From positions 1 through 64,000 of IMG/VR virus record IMGVR_UViG_3300025120_009952: DNA of 64,000 nucleotides; one strand, given 5' to 3'. The position numbers and the translations under genes are program-made. This stretch comes from a virus. Positions 54,924 to 63,604 of the stretch are shown here, piece by piece (position 1 is the stretch's first letter; each line of letters starts with the position of its first letter). The notes under the pieces are model-generated. The model was not told the DNA's origin and did no database searches. It saw only the letters and a list, made by a program, of their open reading frames with translations.

Positions 54924-55406
54924 TTAGTATGCCGATGGCACACTGGTATTGGCGCCTGCTTCTATTGGATTTGATGTCACATTCAGGCCTTGTTCTTGGT
55001 CAAATGCAAGTGATAGTGACTCTCCTATGTTGTATGGAATATATGTAATGTCTAGAGAAATGTTTAAGCCAAACTCTTGTTGTTGTATTCTTAGTGTGTC
55101 CAGACGCCATCTAGGGTCTCTGCCAACTACTTCTAACACATCTTCTTCAACAGATTTGCTTAGGTCTGATGTAAAAGGCTCAAACAGCAAATCCCACACA
55201 ATAGTACCATAATCAGGCAATTCTAACTTTTCACCTTTTTTGATGTAAAATGCGTTCAACAAGTCTGTCCTAGCAAGTTCATAATCATAAAGTGTGTTGG
55301 AATCAAAATCCCTATTCACAGTGCTAAAACCCACATAACTTTTAAGATTACGAGATTGTGCTAATGAGTCGCCTGTTGTAGTCTTTGTTAATTTTACTTT
55401 TGCCAT
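54924..55406 (-). CDS. 25: Baseplate wedge protein gp25
   Basis: Homologue of T4 gp25, the small wedge subunit that binds the sheath end and seeds contraction. Recognised by YELARTDLLNAFYIKKGEKL at about 42-61, the TIVWDLLFEPF block at about 68-78, and EVVGRDPRWRLDTLRIQQ at about 92-109. The open frame extends to 55469, but the natural start is ATG 55406 (MAKVKLTKT) with an AGGA site, one base after the PAAR stop; length 160, close to T4 gp25 (132). Confidence 0.88.
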   Translation of the reverse strand: MAKVKLTKTTTGDSLAQSRNLKSYVGFSTVNRDFDSNTLYDYELARTDLLNAFYIKKGEKLELPDYGTIVWDLLFEPFTSDLSKSVEEDVLEVVGRDPRWRLDTLRIQQQEFGLNISLDITYIPYNIGESLSLAFDQEQGLNVTSNPIEAGANTSVPSAY

Positions 55407-55407
55407 A

Positions 55408-55683
55408 TTATCCTGCGTTTGTATCTCCGGAACCTGCCACATGTGGATGTCCACAGTTGGCATTATCACCTTGTCTTATCACAAACTTGCCTCCTGCTTT
55501 GACAGTGCTTGAACTGTCCACAGTGCTCATCGGTGCCGCGTGTACGGCTATGCCGTGTCCAACATGTGGACCATCGCCTTTAACATTAATGGGTGCTCCG
55601 TTTACAATCACGTTGCTCACTTGCCCATTGGCCAGTGTGCCCCCTTGTATGTTGCTTACCCCTATTTTTGTTATTGCTGGCAT
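55408..55683 (-). CDS. PAAR-domain spike-tip protein
   Basis: A 91-residue PAAR protein, the conical tip that sits on the central spike and pierces the outer membrane. The motifs NGAPINVKGDGPHVGHGIA at about 28-46 and RQGDNANCGHPHVAGSG have the His and Cys residues (His at 40 and 43; Cys/His near 77-80) that bind a zinc or iron in this family. It follows gp5, to whose end it attaches. It is separated from gp25 by one base. Confidence 0.88.
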   Translation of the reverse strand: MPAITKIGVSNIQGGTLANGQVSNVIVNGAPINVKGDGPHVGHGIAVHAAPMSTVDSSSTVKAGGKFVIRQGDNANCGHPHVAGSGDTNAG

Positions 55684-55690
55684 ACTGTAT

Positions 55691-57577
55691 TTACGTCCTT
55701 GTGCTTAGGTCATTTGGTGACTTTTTATCTTTGAGTGGGTTTAAATACTCTCTGTCTGTCCTGTCTCTAGTTACGAGGCTTCTAACTTTATCCTCATGCA
55801 ACGACCATTCTTCATGCATAGGTATCCTTTTCATAATTGAAGTTAATTGCAACTTGTTGCCTTGTGCTGTAACTGATCTTGAATCTGTACGATAAGGAAA
55901 CACATACTGTGAATCTGTCGCGGGTCCAACGTGTACTCTTAGTGGTTCTATAGTGGCCTGCTCTGCTGTTGCTGATGCTCCTGCTGTGGTTATAGCAACT
56001 GTGCCTGAGTTCAAATTGATTGTACCGCCATCTATGTCCGTGCCTGCATTTGAAACTTGCAGTTTTGCAGTGCTTTTCAATGAAGTGTCGCCAACACTGT
56101 CCACGTTAACTTTGCCTGTTGTTTGCAAATTAAAATTGCCTGCCACACTGTCTGCGTCTGTAACTGCTTGTAGATTTATGTTTGATGTCAAACTGTCATC
56201 TTTGTTTGCAGTATTTCCTACCAACACATCAACATCACCTGTGGCATGTATCCTTACGTCTTTTCTTGGAATCACAACATCGTCCTCTTTTCGTCCTACT
56301 TGGGTGGCCCTTATATCCACATTGCCACGCAATGATTCCATTTTGAAATCTTGGTTGACTTCAATCCTGCCTTCACCATTTGCCTTGATGTGTGTTTCGC
56401 CTGCTGATTCTAATCTTATTGCACCTGTGCTGACGTTGTCTAGTTCCTTATCATGAAATGCGTTGACGTCGTTTCTTGTTGTGCCGTCCGCTTTCATGTT
56501 GATGTTCCTGCCTGCCTCTATGTTGACATCTCTGTCTGCCCTAAAGTTGAAATCTTGTTTGGTATGCACACTCACAGAGTCGCTCGCAAATATATCAATC
56601 TTGCCATCTTTAGTGAATTCCATCCATGAGTTGCCATCTGCAGAACCAATGTAAATTAATCCTTCTGTGTCGTGCATCACTATCTGATGTCCAGTGCGTG
56701 TCCTTAGTCTGATAAGTTCATTTGATTTTACACCAATTGTTTGGTTGTCAACGTTTGTTTGTGGTGTTCCGTCATCCATGACAAATGTGTGTCCACCTTG
56801 TCTTGAGTTGGCTCTTTTAATTACTCTGCCGTCCTTGTCTTGTATGGCACCATGAAGGTTACCTACATCTGGATTGTTAGATATCTGTCCAAACAAATCC
56901 ACTGGCCCTGGAGTCGAAATACCAAACACTTGTGATGGTGATTCTCTCCTTCCGGAAGATGATGTGTTGCCTCTTACATTGTCGTTGGCCAACCCTTGTT
57001 CAATCAGCCTGTCCACAAATGGATGCACTGGTTTCCTAGTGGTGTCCGGAGTGGTCCTGACAGATTCTGCCTTGTTGAATTCCGTTGTTGGCGTTGCACT
57101 TATTTTTTGTTGTATCAGTTCAGAGTCATAATCTGCACTGTCCTCGTCTACGTCTTTTAACCTAGTAGATGGGTTGCCAGGTAGCATGTTGTTCATGTAT
57201 AGGTCTACTGGGTATCCTATGATGTACCCTTTGCTGAGATCACCTTCTTCGAACATAACTGCACACTGTGTTTCGATGTCAGGTGGTGGCATCCACATAC
57301 CATATGACTTTTGTGAATCACTCCAATCCTTACTGCCGGGTTTTGTAAGATTACCCGGTGTGACCCCGTAGAATGGAGTCAAGTATCTCACTGTGATCCA
57401 TGTGTCAGGATTGGCTTCCTGTCCACCGAATGCCGAAACGAAGACTTTGATCCTTCCGTTGCGTTCCTGGTCTGTGGTGTTCTTCACTTTCGCTATGTAC
57501 AGTGCATGACTGGCCACACGATTGCTAGATGTTATAAAATCTCTATTTGGTTTATTGGTAAATTTTTCTGTTGCCAT
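55691..57577 (-). CDS. 5: Baseplate central spike gp5-like, without lysozyme domain
   Basis: The N-terminal OB-fold of gp5/VgrG: HALYIAKVKNTTDQERNGRI, then TWITVRYLTPFYG, WMPPPDIETQCAVMFEEGD and KGYIIGYPVDLYMNNML at about 110-126. After a linker of about 130 polar residues come repeated beta segments (INMKADGTTRNDV, IEVNQDFKMESLRGNVDIRA, VNVDSVGDTSLKST) that make the triple beta-helix needle. T4 gp5 has a lysozyme domain between these; nothing lysozyme-like is seen in 628 residues here. It overlaps the hub gene upstream at 57577 and ends just before the PAAR gene. Confidence 0.85.
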   Translation of the reverse strand: MATEKFTNKPNRDFITSSNRVASHALYIAKVKNTTDQERNGRIKVFVSAFGGQEANPDTWITVRYLTPFYGVTPGNLTKPGSKDWSDSQKSYGMWMPPPDIETQCAVMFEEGDLSKGYIIGYPVDLYMNNMLPGNPSTRLKDVDEDSADYDSELIQQKISATPTTEFNKAESVRTTPDTTRKPVHPFVDRLIEQGLANDNVRGNTSSSGRRESPSQVFGISTPGPVDLFGQISNNPDVGNLHGAIQDKDGRVIKRANSRQGGHTFVMDDGTPQTNVDNQTIGVKSNELIRLRTRTGHQIVMHDTEGLIYIGSADGNSWMEFTKDGKIDIFASDSVSVHTKQDFNFRADRDVNIEAGRNINMKADGTTRNDVNAFHDKELDNVSTGAIRLESAGETHIKANGEGRIEVNQDFKMESLRGNVDIRATQVGRKEDDVVIPRKDVRIHATGDVDVLVGNTANKDDSLTSNINLQAVTDADSVAGNFNLQTTGKVNVDSVGDTSLKSTAKLQVSNAGTDIDGGTINLNSGTVAITTAGASATAEQATIEPLRVHVGPATDSQYVFPYRTDSRSVTAQGNKLQLTSIMKRIPMHEEWSLHEDKVRSLVTRDRTDREYLNPLKDKKSPNDLSTRT

Positions 57578-60500
57578 TATCTTGCTTCTTTGGTCCTTTC
57601 ACCGACGTCAAATGCAGGCGTATAGACATCACGACCAACACTGCTTTTGCTCTTGGTATAGAATCCGTTTTCTACCTGCCATTCTCTTTTCTTCCTGTAA
57701 CATTCACTTTTGCCTCCTCCAGCATCTAGACAGGCATCTTCAACTCTTTTGCCTTGTCTGAATGACGCATCACCTGGGCTCACAGTAACGAATGTTACTC
57801 CAGTCGATTGATCGAACTCAGGATTTGATTTGCCCTCGTAGTATTCTTCCTTAGTTAGTCCGTCATATTTGTCGTAGCCGGCTTTTTTCTCCTCGGCAAT
57901 ATATTCTGTGACTTCTCCACCTGATACAGTTTCCTCTGTCACAGTCTTGGTCCTTTTGTCGCCCTCTATTGCTGTTGTTTCAGTAATAGTCCTGTTGCCC
58001 ACTTTCGTCACCGTGGTGCTAGTTGCCACACTTGCTCCTGCTGGACCGTATGTGTCGCCGACACCTTGATTAGGAGATAAAGGATTGTATATGTCTTTGA
58101 ATCCACCATCTGACTTGAGGCCAGATACTGTGCTGGTTTGCGTGTGTGTCTGATCGTTGTTCGATGCCAATACAGTGTCTGCATTGTTGCTGTAATTGTT
58201 TTGGTCAGATGCTGTGCCACCTGAATTCGTTGATGCTGTGTCACTTGTAGTACCACTCTCACCTGCACTGTTATTCAACATCCTAACGATGTTGTTAATG
58301 TAAAGGCCACTCCTGATGGTTGCTTCTGTCGGTGTTTCTACTTCTGTCTTACTGCCTGTTTCGAATGTGTCAGGGGATGCTGGTGCTATGCCTTGTCCTC
58401 CTGCGACTCCGTTCGTCATGCCAGTTTCTTGTGCTTTAGGTTGCTCAAGTTCTTGGTGTCTACATCTCACCATGCCTAGTTGCTGTGTGAATCTGCCTTC
58501 TTCGAAATTACTGTTCACTGATATCAGTCTGTAGAATCCACCAAAGAATGATGTATCATACTTTCCGCTACCTTGTAGACCTGCCATCAGTCCTGTCTCA
58601 TCATCGATGTCTGTTGGAGTCTTAAAATTAACCTTCACATAGACCTGCCCGTTGTTAGCGTCGATCGATCCATCTTCCAGTTCGTATGCGTTTGCCTCAC
58701 TGCGTGGAAGTACGTTTGGATTGAAGTCTTCTTGTGCCAAATAGTAAGGATCGCCCAATATGTCCATTTCTAAATTGATTAAATCTGCCTGTGGGTCTGA
58801 CAGTTGTTTCTTAATTATGGATGCTGTTTTGTATCCAGGAACTGCTCCTAGTTCACCACCTTGTGTTTCCGACCTAGTGTCAGTATCAGTGATCTTGGTT
58901 TCTACAACTGCAAGTCCTTTGTCAAGTGCCTTGTCTCCTGCTTCACTTTCACCATAGTTCTTTGTAAGCACCGACGTCTTTGTTATTTTGTCATTTGTAC
59001 TGCCAGGTGTCTTGTCTGGTTGTGCGGCAGTGGCGGCAAAGAAAGCAAAGTTGTATTGTAGATCAAAATTCAGGATGTCTCTATTCTTGCCTGTGTAGAT
59101 GTAATCATATTCTCTCCCAACTTCCTTGACATTTATTTTCACACTAGGATCTGAGTTGGGCAGGGCCACATATTGGTCAACCCAGTATGGGCGTACTATG
59201 AACTTGTTTGGTGTGGCACTGTCGTTAGCATCAATCCATTTGTAGTCGATCTTGTACCATGGCACTTCGCCATATGAGTTTACATCCACATTCATTGTCT
59301 CGTCAGTACTGAACTGACGCATGATGTAATTACTTGAATCTATAATGGCTTGTATTATGCTGAGTACTGGTGTACCCGCGTTATAGGTATAGACTCTAGT
59401 GCCGTAATTGTCATTAAATTTAACTTTGCTAAGATCACCGAACCCTTGATCATTGCTGACTTCAGTGTTAAGTTTTCCTTCAGCGTTGAGATCAAAACTT
59501 ACTTTGTTGGCAGAACTAGAAAATGCGTCATGGTTCATTGTTGATTTAAACAATTCTACTGCCAATTTGGAATCTGCGCCTCCACCTGTGAGCAGTATGT
59601 CTGAGAATGGCACTTGGCCTGTCACAGTATTTCCCTCATACAATCCAGTGTTGTATCCTTCTACATCGGAATCCTCTTTTCCTGGTGTAGTACCATACTT
59701 GAAAGGTTTGCCCACAATTTTCAGATCATAACCTTCCTTGTTGGTTTTGATCTTAGGTTGCTCATTCAATTGATCCTGTAGATTGTATATCAATTCTCCC
59801 ACTGTGGCTCCTTTGATGTTGATTGGTTGATCAATCTTTGCCCTGTTGTCTGATAATGTGTTGGCATTGTATGGCACTGCTGAGAAATTGTATTCAGTAC
59901 CTCCACCCGTGACGTTGAATTGGCAGTTTATAATCTTCATTGGAAAATATTTTTCCACACCAGAATCAGATGGTTTGCCTTCATCGTCCATGCCGTAAAA
60001 TTTTAGTTTCAGCAAGTATATCGCTTGTAGGTAATTCGCATGTCTTGCCTGCACAGCGGCATCATGCAAGTCGTCTAACAGCGATGCACCAAATGGTTCG
60101 AACACTGTGAATTCAATATTGTGTACGTTTGATGTCACAGTAGCAGAGTTCAACCCAATCACACTGCTGAGTTGCATATTTCTTACATGATAATTTAATT
60201 GTGAACCTGGTGCTAGTTGCGGACCTGCTTCTGGCAGTCCACTTGTCTTTATAATAATTCGTCTGTTGGACCATATGCTGAATTTACCTGATGCATACTG
60301 TCCTTTGGTCAGTACCGACAGTTGGAATTCATATGTTGAAGGTTCTAATCCATACAAAATGTTTTCACCTACATTTCTTGTGGACATCACTGTCTTTTGT
60401 TTTCTTTTCTTTTGTGCTGTTTTAGTGCCTTCGACCACATCTGATTCACCTGTTTCGCCGACTGAAACTTCTTTGTTGTCATCTATTTGTACAGGAGTTT

Positions 60501-61368
60501 CTAGGAACCCCGGTGGTGCCTGTGTGTTGCCATACTCAGGTGTGCCTGTGGCACTCTGTGCCACTCCGGCTTCTGCCACCCTGTTCTCTCCTGTGAATGT
60601 CTTGGTCGCCGGTGCGTCGAATGTTTTTACAGTAGGTGTTTGTCCGGCCGCTTGGTTGTTGGTCAAACTCTCTTTAACATTTGGTGCGTTGATGACTGGT
60701 TTTGTTTCTACCACTGGTGCAGTTTTTTGTGTAACACTGCCGGTACGCCTTTGTGTAACACTGCCGTTGTATGTGTTTGTATTCACTGCTGGTGCAGTTT
60801 TTTGAGTGATATCGATTGAGTTTGGTTTGACTGGTGTGTTCACCTGTCTGATGTGGTTTGCGATCTTCTGTTCTTTCTGTAATATTTGATTGTTGTATAC
60901 GTTCTTATTTTGTGTGGGCAGTTTGTCCCACTCTTTGTTCTTGATCATTGCTGTTTTCTGATTTTCCAATTTCACAAGATCGTTAAGTTGTGTCTTTACT
61001 TCGGGTGCCTCGAAAGTTTTTTGGTCCAGTTTAATCACTGGTTGATCCACAGGAATATTTTGCTCTCCTGTGAAAACATTTTGGTGATTGCTCTGCGTCT
61101 CTACATATTTTTTGTTTGCTTTGATGTCCGAGTTTGTCGCACTGCCATCAGTGTAATATGACTTGCTCCAATCTTTCTTTTCCGTTTTCTCGCCATAGCC
61201 TAATTCTTCCAGTGTGGTCAGTTCTGTCTCATTGCCTGTGATGTAATTGTATGCATCAGCGGCAGTGTCTTTGAGTTCACCACTTTTAATATATGCGTAG
61301 GCGGCCGCCAGTGAAGTGAAAGCAAATGCGCCTACATAATAGACTGGTACTGCAACTATGGGTGCCAT
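57577..61368 (-). CDS. Baseplate hub-like protein, 1263 aa
   Basis: Placed between gp53 and gp5, where T4-like marine phages carry a large hub protein. A hydrophobic segment lies at about residues 4-26 (VAVPVYYVGAFAFTSLAAAY), then a Lys/Asp-rich part and a disordered Asn/Gln/Thr-rich region to about 330 with repeats of the type TQKTAPAVNT and TQKTAPVVET. The folded core starts near 340 (NILYGLEPSTYEFQLSVLTK) and runs on through KYFPMKIINCQFNVTGGGTE to about 1020, ending in QQLGMVRCRHQEL. The rest is a Thr/Ser-rich tail. Its start has TAGGAG. I compare it with gp27-type hubs by position only. Confidence 0.7.
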   Translation of the reverse strand: MAPIVAVPVYYVGAFAFTSLAAAYAYIKSGELKDTAADAYNYITGNETELTTLEELGYGEKTEKKDWSKSYYTDGSATNSDIKANKKYVETQSNHQNVFTGEQNIPVDQPVIKLDQKTFEAPEVKTQLNDLVKLENQKTAMIKNKEWDKLPTQNKNVYNNQILQKEQKIANHIRQVNTPVKPNSIDITQKTAPAVNTNTYNGSVTQRRTGSVTQKTAPVVETKPVINAPNVKESLTNNQAAGQTPTVKTFDAPATKTFTGENRVAEAGVAQSATGTPEYGNTQAPPGFLETPVQIDDNKEVSVGETGESDVVEGTKTAQKKRKQKTVMSTRNVGENILYGLEPSTYEFQLSVLTKGQYASGKFSIWSNRRIIIKTSGLPEAGPQLAPGSQLNYHVRNMQLSSVIGLNSATVTSNVHNIEFTVFEPFGASLLDDLHDAAVQARHANYLQAIYLLKLKFYGMDDEGKPSDSGVEKYFPMKIINCQFNVTGGGTEYNFSAVPYNANTLSDNRAKIDQPINIKGATVGELIYNLQDQLNEQPKIKTNKEGYDLKIVGKPFKYGTTPGKEDSDVEGYNTGLYEGNTVTGQVPFSDILLTGGGADSKLAVELFKSTMNHDAFSSSANKVSFDLNAEGKLNTEVSNDQGFGDLSKVKFNDNYGTRVYTYNAGTPVLSIIQAIIDSSNYIMRQFSTDETMNVDVNSYGEVPWYKIDYKWIDANDSATPNKFIVRPYWVDQYVALPNSDPSVKINVKEVGREYDYIYTGKNRDILNFDLQYNFAFFAATAAQPDKTPGSTNDKITKTSVLTKNYGESEAGDKALDKGLAVVETKITDTDTRSETQGGELGAVPGYKTASIIKKQLSDPQADLINLEMDILGDPYYLAQEDFNPNVLPRSEANAYELEDGSIDANNGQVYVKVNFKTPTDIDDETGLMAGLQGSGKYDTSFFGGFYRLISVNSNFEEGRFTQQLGMVRCRHQELEQPKAQETGMTNGVAGGQGIAPASPDTFETGSKTEVETPTEATIRSGLYINNIVRMLNNSAGESGTTSDTASTNSGGTASDQNNYSNNADTVLASNNDQTHTQTSTVSGLKSDGGFKDIYNPLSPNQGVGDTYGPAGASVATSTTVTKVGNRTITETTAIEGDKRTKTVTEETVSGGEVTEYIAEEKKAGYDKYDGLTKEEYYEGKSNPEFDQSTGVTFVTVSPGDASFRQGKRVEDACLDAGGGKSECYRKKREWQVENGFYTKSKSSVGRDVYTPAFDVGERTKEAR

Positions 61369-61369
61369 G

Positions 61370-61669
61370 TTATGCTCCTAGGCCTGCGTCAATGTCATCC
61401 TGTCTTGGTATTCTTATGATGGTGCCCTCTACAAAGTCGTTAACAGGATCTTTGAGTGTGTCTGGATTTCTCTCAGTGAACACCCACCATAGTTTGGCGT
61501 TGCCGTATAAATCGTGTGCTAGAAGGTCTGGTCTTAGACTGTAAAATCTATCGATCTTGTATTCTATGTCGTCATTGTTGAAATCAAATGAGCGTGGTTG
61601 GTATATGCCCAAGTATCCACTGCCTTGTGGTGTGCGGGCATAGGGTGATGTTGATGCGTACTTGGCCAT
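61370..61669 (-). CDS. 53: Baseplate wedge protein gp53-like
   Basis: 99 residues, about half the length of T4 gp53, but with the family core: a first segment GYLGIYQPRSFDF, then DRFYSLRPDLLAHDLYGNAK, LWWVFTERNPDTLKDPVNDF and GTIIRIPRQDD. This LysM-like fold links the wedge to the hub. The gene sits between gp48 and the hub gene, as in T4-like marine phages. Start ATG 61669 overlaps the gp48 stop by one base. Confidence 0.85.
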   Translation of the reverse strand: MAKYASTSPYARTPQGSGYLGIYQPRSFDFNNDDIEYKIDRFYSLRPDLLAHDLYGNAKLWWVFTERNPDTLKDPVNDFVEGTIIRIPRQDDIDAGLGA

Positions 61670-62622
61670 TAAATAAATCCATCCTTGGCCAATGTGCCGT
61701 TTGCAAAATCTTTCAAGTTGAACTTTTCTTTTATTTTCTTGCGTGAATAAACTGGTTGTACCAATACTGTGAAAACTGAATCTGTCGGTACCCTGGTTAC
61801 CACGCCTCCACTGTTTGCACCAACAGGAGTCCTGTTGTTTGCTTGTTCTATTCCTGGTTGTCTGCTGGATCCTGATGATTTGGTTCGTTGTTGAGTGTTT
61901 GCATTGGTTTTAGGTCCACCTCCACTCTGTGACGTGACAGAGATGTAATCAACCGATTCTCTCAATTCAATGGTAACTTGTTCAATAATCACAGGCACAT
62001 CTTTGAATATGTGTTCTCCATAACCATTCAGTCTCAATATCTGTGGTGGATTACCTTGCGATTCTCCCGGACCGTAAAACATTTTTGATACGGAACGTAA
62101 AAAATGTAGAGCCGCTATCCAATAAGCACCATCCCTTGAATTCTGCACAGGCATATTACCTATAATACTCATTGCATCAACTCTGCTGTTGTTGTATGCG
62201 TAGTATGGATAATTTGCGTGGGTCACTTCTTGTGGCACATAGGTTGCACTCTGTTGTAGAATTATAGTTGGTGTCACAGGAAAACACAAACCATTTGTTG
62301 CCGCCAATGGTGCCATGATCGGAGATTCTTTGTAGAATCCATTTGCCGCTGGTGGCAGACTAAGTTTGACACGCCAGTCACTTTCGCCTGCGGCATCGCC
62401 ACTGATTATTTGTGGTTGGGTTGGTGTCCTACCTGTTTTGCCCATTATTCCGCCCAAAGGTAGATTAGCAAGATTTAATCTTGCTGAACTCTTGTTGCCC
62501 ATTGAGAATCCAGTGCCTGTTGCGGCCTTGAACCCTCCTAGTGCCTGACCTAAATCGGAACTGAACTTCCCGCCCTCATGGGCAAAGTGTTCTTTCATTC
62601 CTGCATTTTTTAATTCTGCCAT
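61669..62622 (-). CDS. 48: Baseplate tail-tube cap gp48-like
   Basis: The cap on which the tail tube is built. The signature segments are DWRVKLSLPP at about 82-91, RVDAMSIIGNMPVQNSRDGA at about 146-165, YWIAALHFLRSVSKMFYGPG and GNPPQILRLNGYGEHIFKDVP. The open frame reaches 62700, but ATG 62622 (MAELKNAGMKEHF) follows the late promoter and gives 317 residues, near the T4 gp48 length (364). The Gly/Ser/Thr-rich stretch at about 230-270 is a linker before the final beta segment. Confidence 0.85.
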   Translation of the reverse strand: MAELKNAGMKEHFAHEGGKFSSDLGQALGGFKAATGTGFSMGNKSSARLNLANLPLGGIMGKTGRTPTQPQIISGDAAGESDWRVKLSLPPAANGFYKESPIMAPLAATNGLCFPVTPTIILQQSATYVPQEVTHANYPYYAYNNSRVDAMSIIGNMPVQNSRDGAYWIAALHFLRSVSKMFYGPGESQGNPPQILRLNGYGEHIFKDVPVIIEQVTIELRESVDYISVTSQSGGGPKTNANTQQRTKSSGSSRQPGIEQANNRTPVGANSGGVVTRVPTDSVFTVLVQPVYSRKKIKEKFNLKDFANGTLAKDGFI

Positions 62623-62629
62623 AACAGTG

Positions 62630-62637
62630 TATTTATT
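62630..62637 (-). promoter_or_regulatory. T4 late-type promoter (AATAAATA) for the baseplate operon
   Basis: Minus-strand AATAAATA, one mismatch, ending seven bases before ATG 62622. It supports that start and implies an almost leaderless message. It drives gp48-53-hub-5-PAAR-25. Confidence 0.65.
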
Positions 62638-62707
62638 GCAATCAAAATGTGCGTATATTATTGATTTTTTGGTTGCAGAATTGTTGCAGATACCATACAC
62701 TTAATAC

Positions 62708-62715
62708 TATAAATA
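62708..62715 (+). promoter_or_regulatory. T4 late promoter (perfect TATAAATA) for gp55
   Basis: Plus-strand TATAAATA, an exact consensus, 15 bases before ATG 62731. It lies in the 108-base divergent region 62623-62730, which otherwise contains only the opposing late site. Confidence 0.7.
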
Positions 62716-62730
62716 TAGAAAGATACACTT

Positions 62731-63552
62731 ATGCCAGTCAACTATCTCAACAATAAAGACATACTAAAGCAGATACACAAGAGCAAAAACTCGTATTGTT
62801 CATTTGTACGAGAAGGATATGACAAATATGATATCATTGTGCCTTCTTTAGACAAGATCAACATAAGGACAGTGGCTCAAGCAAAACGTAACAAGGCATC
62901 CAAGATGCAAAAAGAAGCATACGAAGCCGCTAAACTAATAAACAAAAAAGTAAAACAAGCAGAATTTGAAGTCAAATGGCAAAAAATTATCAAAACTGAT
63001 TTAGTATTCCGTGTGATGACATATGATCACATACCACTAGAGCCTGGACGTAAAAGAAAACCAAAGACAGAAGCAGATCACAGAGTTAAGGTAAACTTTC
63101 CCCCGTTCCAACATTATAAATTTGACGCATCTGCAAAAATTAAATGCGTAGGCAAGTCGCATTGGGTAGGATCTATGAGCAACGGAAAATTTGTTGTGCC
63201 GTTAGAGCATCCAAAAGGTAAAATGACAACTGAATTGGCAAGGATGTTTTTAAAATTGTGCAAACGATATGCCACAAGAGCAAACTGGCGCGGATACACA
63301 GCAAATGACGAGATGCAATCACAGGCATTGCTACAACTAAGTCAAATTGGTTTACAATTCGACGAGTCAAAGTCAGACAATCCATTTGCATATTACACAG
63401 CGGCAATAACCAACTCGTTCACAAGGATCTTAAACATTGAAAAGAAAAATCAAAACATCAGAGATGACTTGTTAGAACTTGCACAGATGAAACCATCGTC
63501 AACTAGACAAAATCAAGACTTAACCAACACACCATACACACCAAAAAAGTAG
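62731..63552 (+). CDS. 55: Late-transcription sigma factor gp55-like
   Basis: T4 gp55 directs host RNA polymerase to TATAAATA promoters together with the sliding clamp. The C-terminal 90 residues show the family core: NWRGYTANDEMQSQALLQLS at about 185-204, then SDNPFAYYTAAITNSFTRIL and NIEKKNQNIRDDLLEL, like region 2 of sigma-70. At 273 residues it is longer than T4 gp55 (185) because of a long basic N-terminal part (KRNKASKMQKEAYEAAKLIN and KPKTEADHRVKVNFPPFQ). It is itself preceded by an exact late promoter, which predicts positive feedback; an earlier promoter for the first synthesis is not visible in the 108-base upstream region. Confidence 0.78.
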   Translation: MPVNYLNNKDILKQIHKSKNSYCSFVREGYDKYDIIVPSLDKINIRTVAQAKRNKASKMQKEAYEAAKLINKKVKQAEFEVKWQKIIKTDLVFRVMTYDHIPLEPGRKRKPKTEADHRVKVNFPPFQHYKFDASAKIKCVGKSHWVGSMSNGKFVVPLEHPKGKMTTELARMFLKLCKRYATRANWRGYTANDEMQSQALLQLSQIGLQFDESKSDNPFAYYTAAITNSFTRILNIEKKNQNIRDDLLELAQMKPSSTRQNQDLTNTPYTPKK

Positions 63553-63553
63553 A

Positions 63554-63583
63554 TTGACTTTTTGATTGGTTCTACCTTATACT
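63554..63583 (+). promoter_or_regulatory. Host-type promoter for gp47
   Basis: TTGACT 63554-63559 and TATACT 63578-63583, spacer 18, each one mismatch from consensus. An AAGGAA ribosome site (63590-63595) follows, before TTG 63605. Confidence 0.6.
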
Positions 63584-63604
63584 TGTATTAAGGAAAGCGA
63601 CACA

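Noticed and set aside
55684-55697. CGTAAATA on the minus strand before the PAAR gene
   Set aside because: Two mismatches and only four bases from the ATG, so the predicted start would fall inside the gene. The PAAR gene is more simply read from the operon promoter.
62623-62700. Extended N-terminus of gp48 starting at 62700
   Set aside because: The extra 26 residues include the late promoter and lack a ribosome site. ATG 62622 gives the expected MAELKN start.
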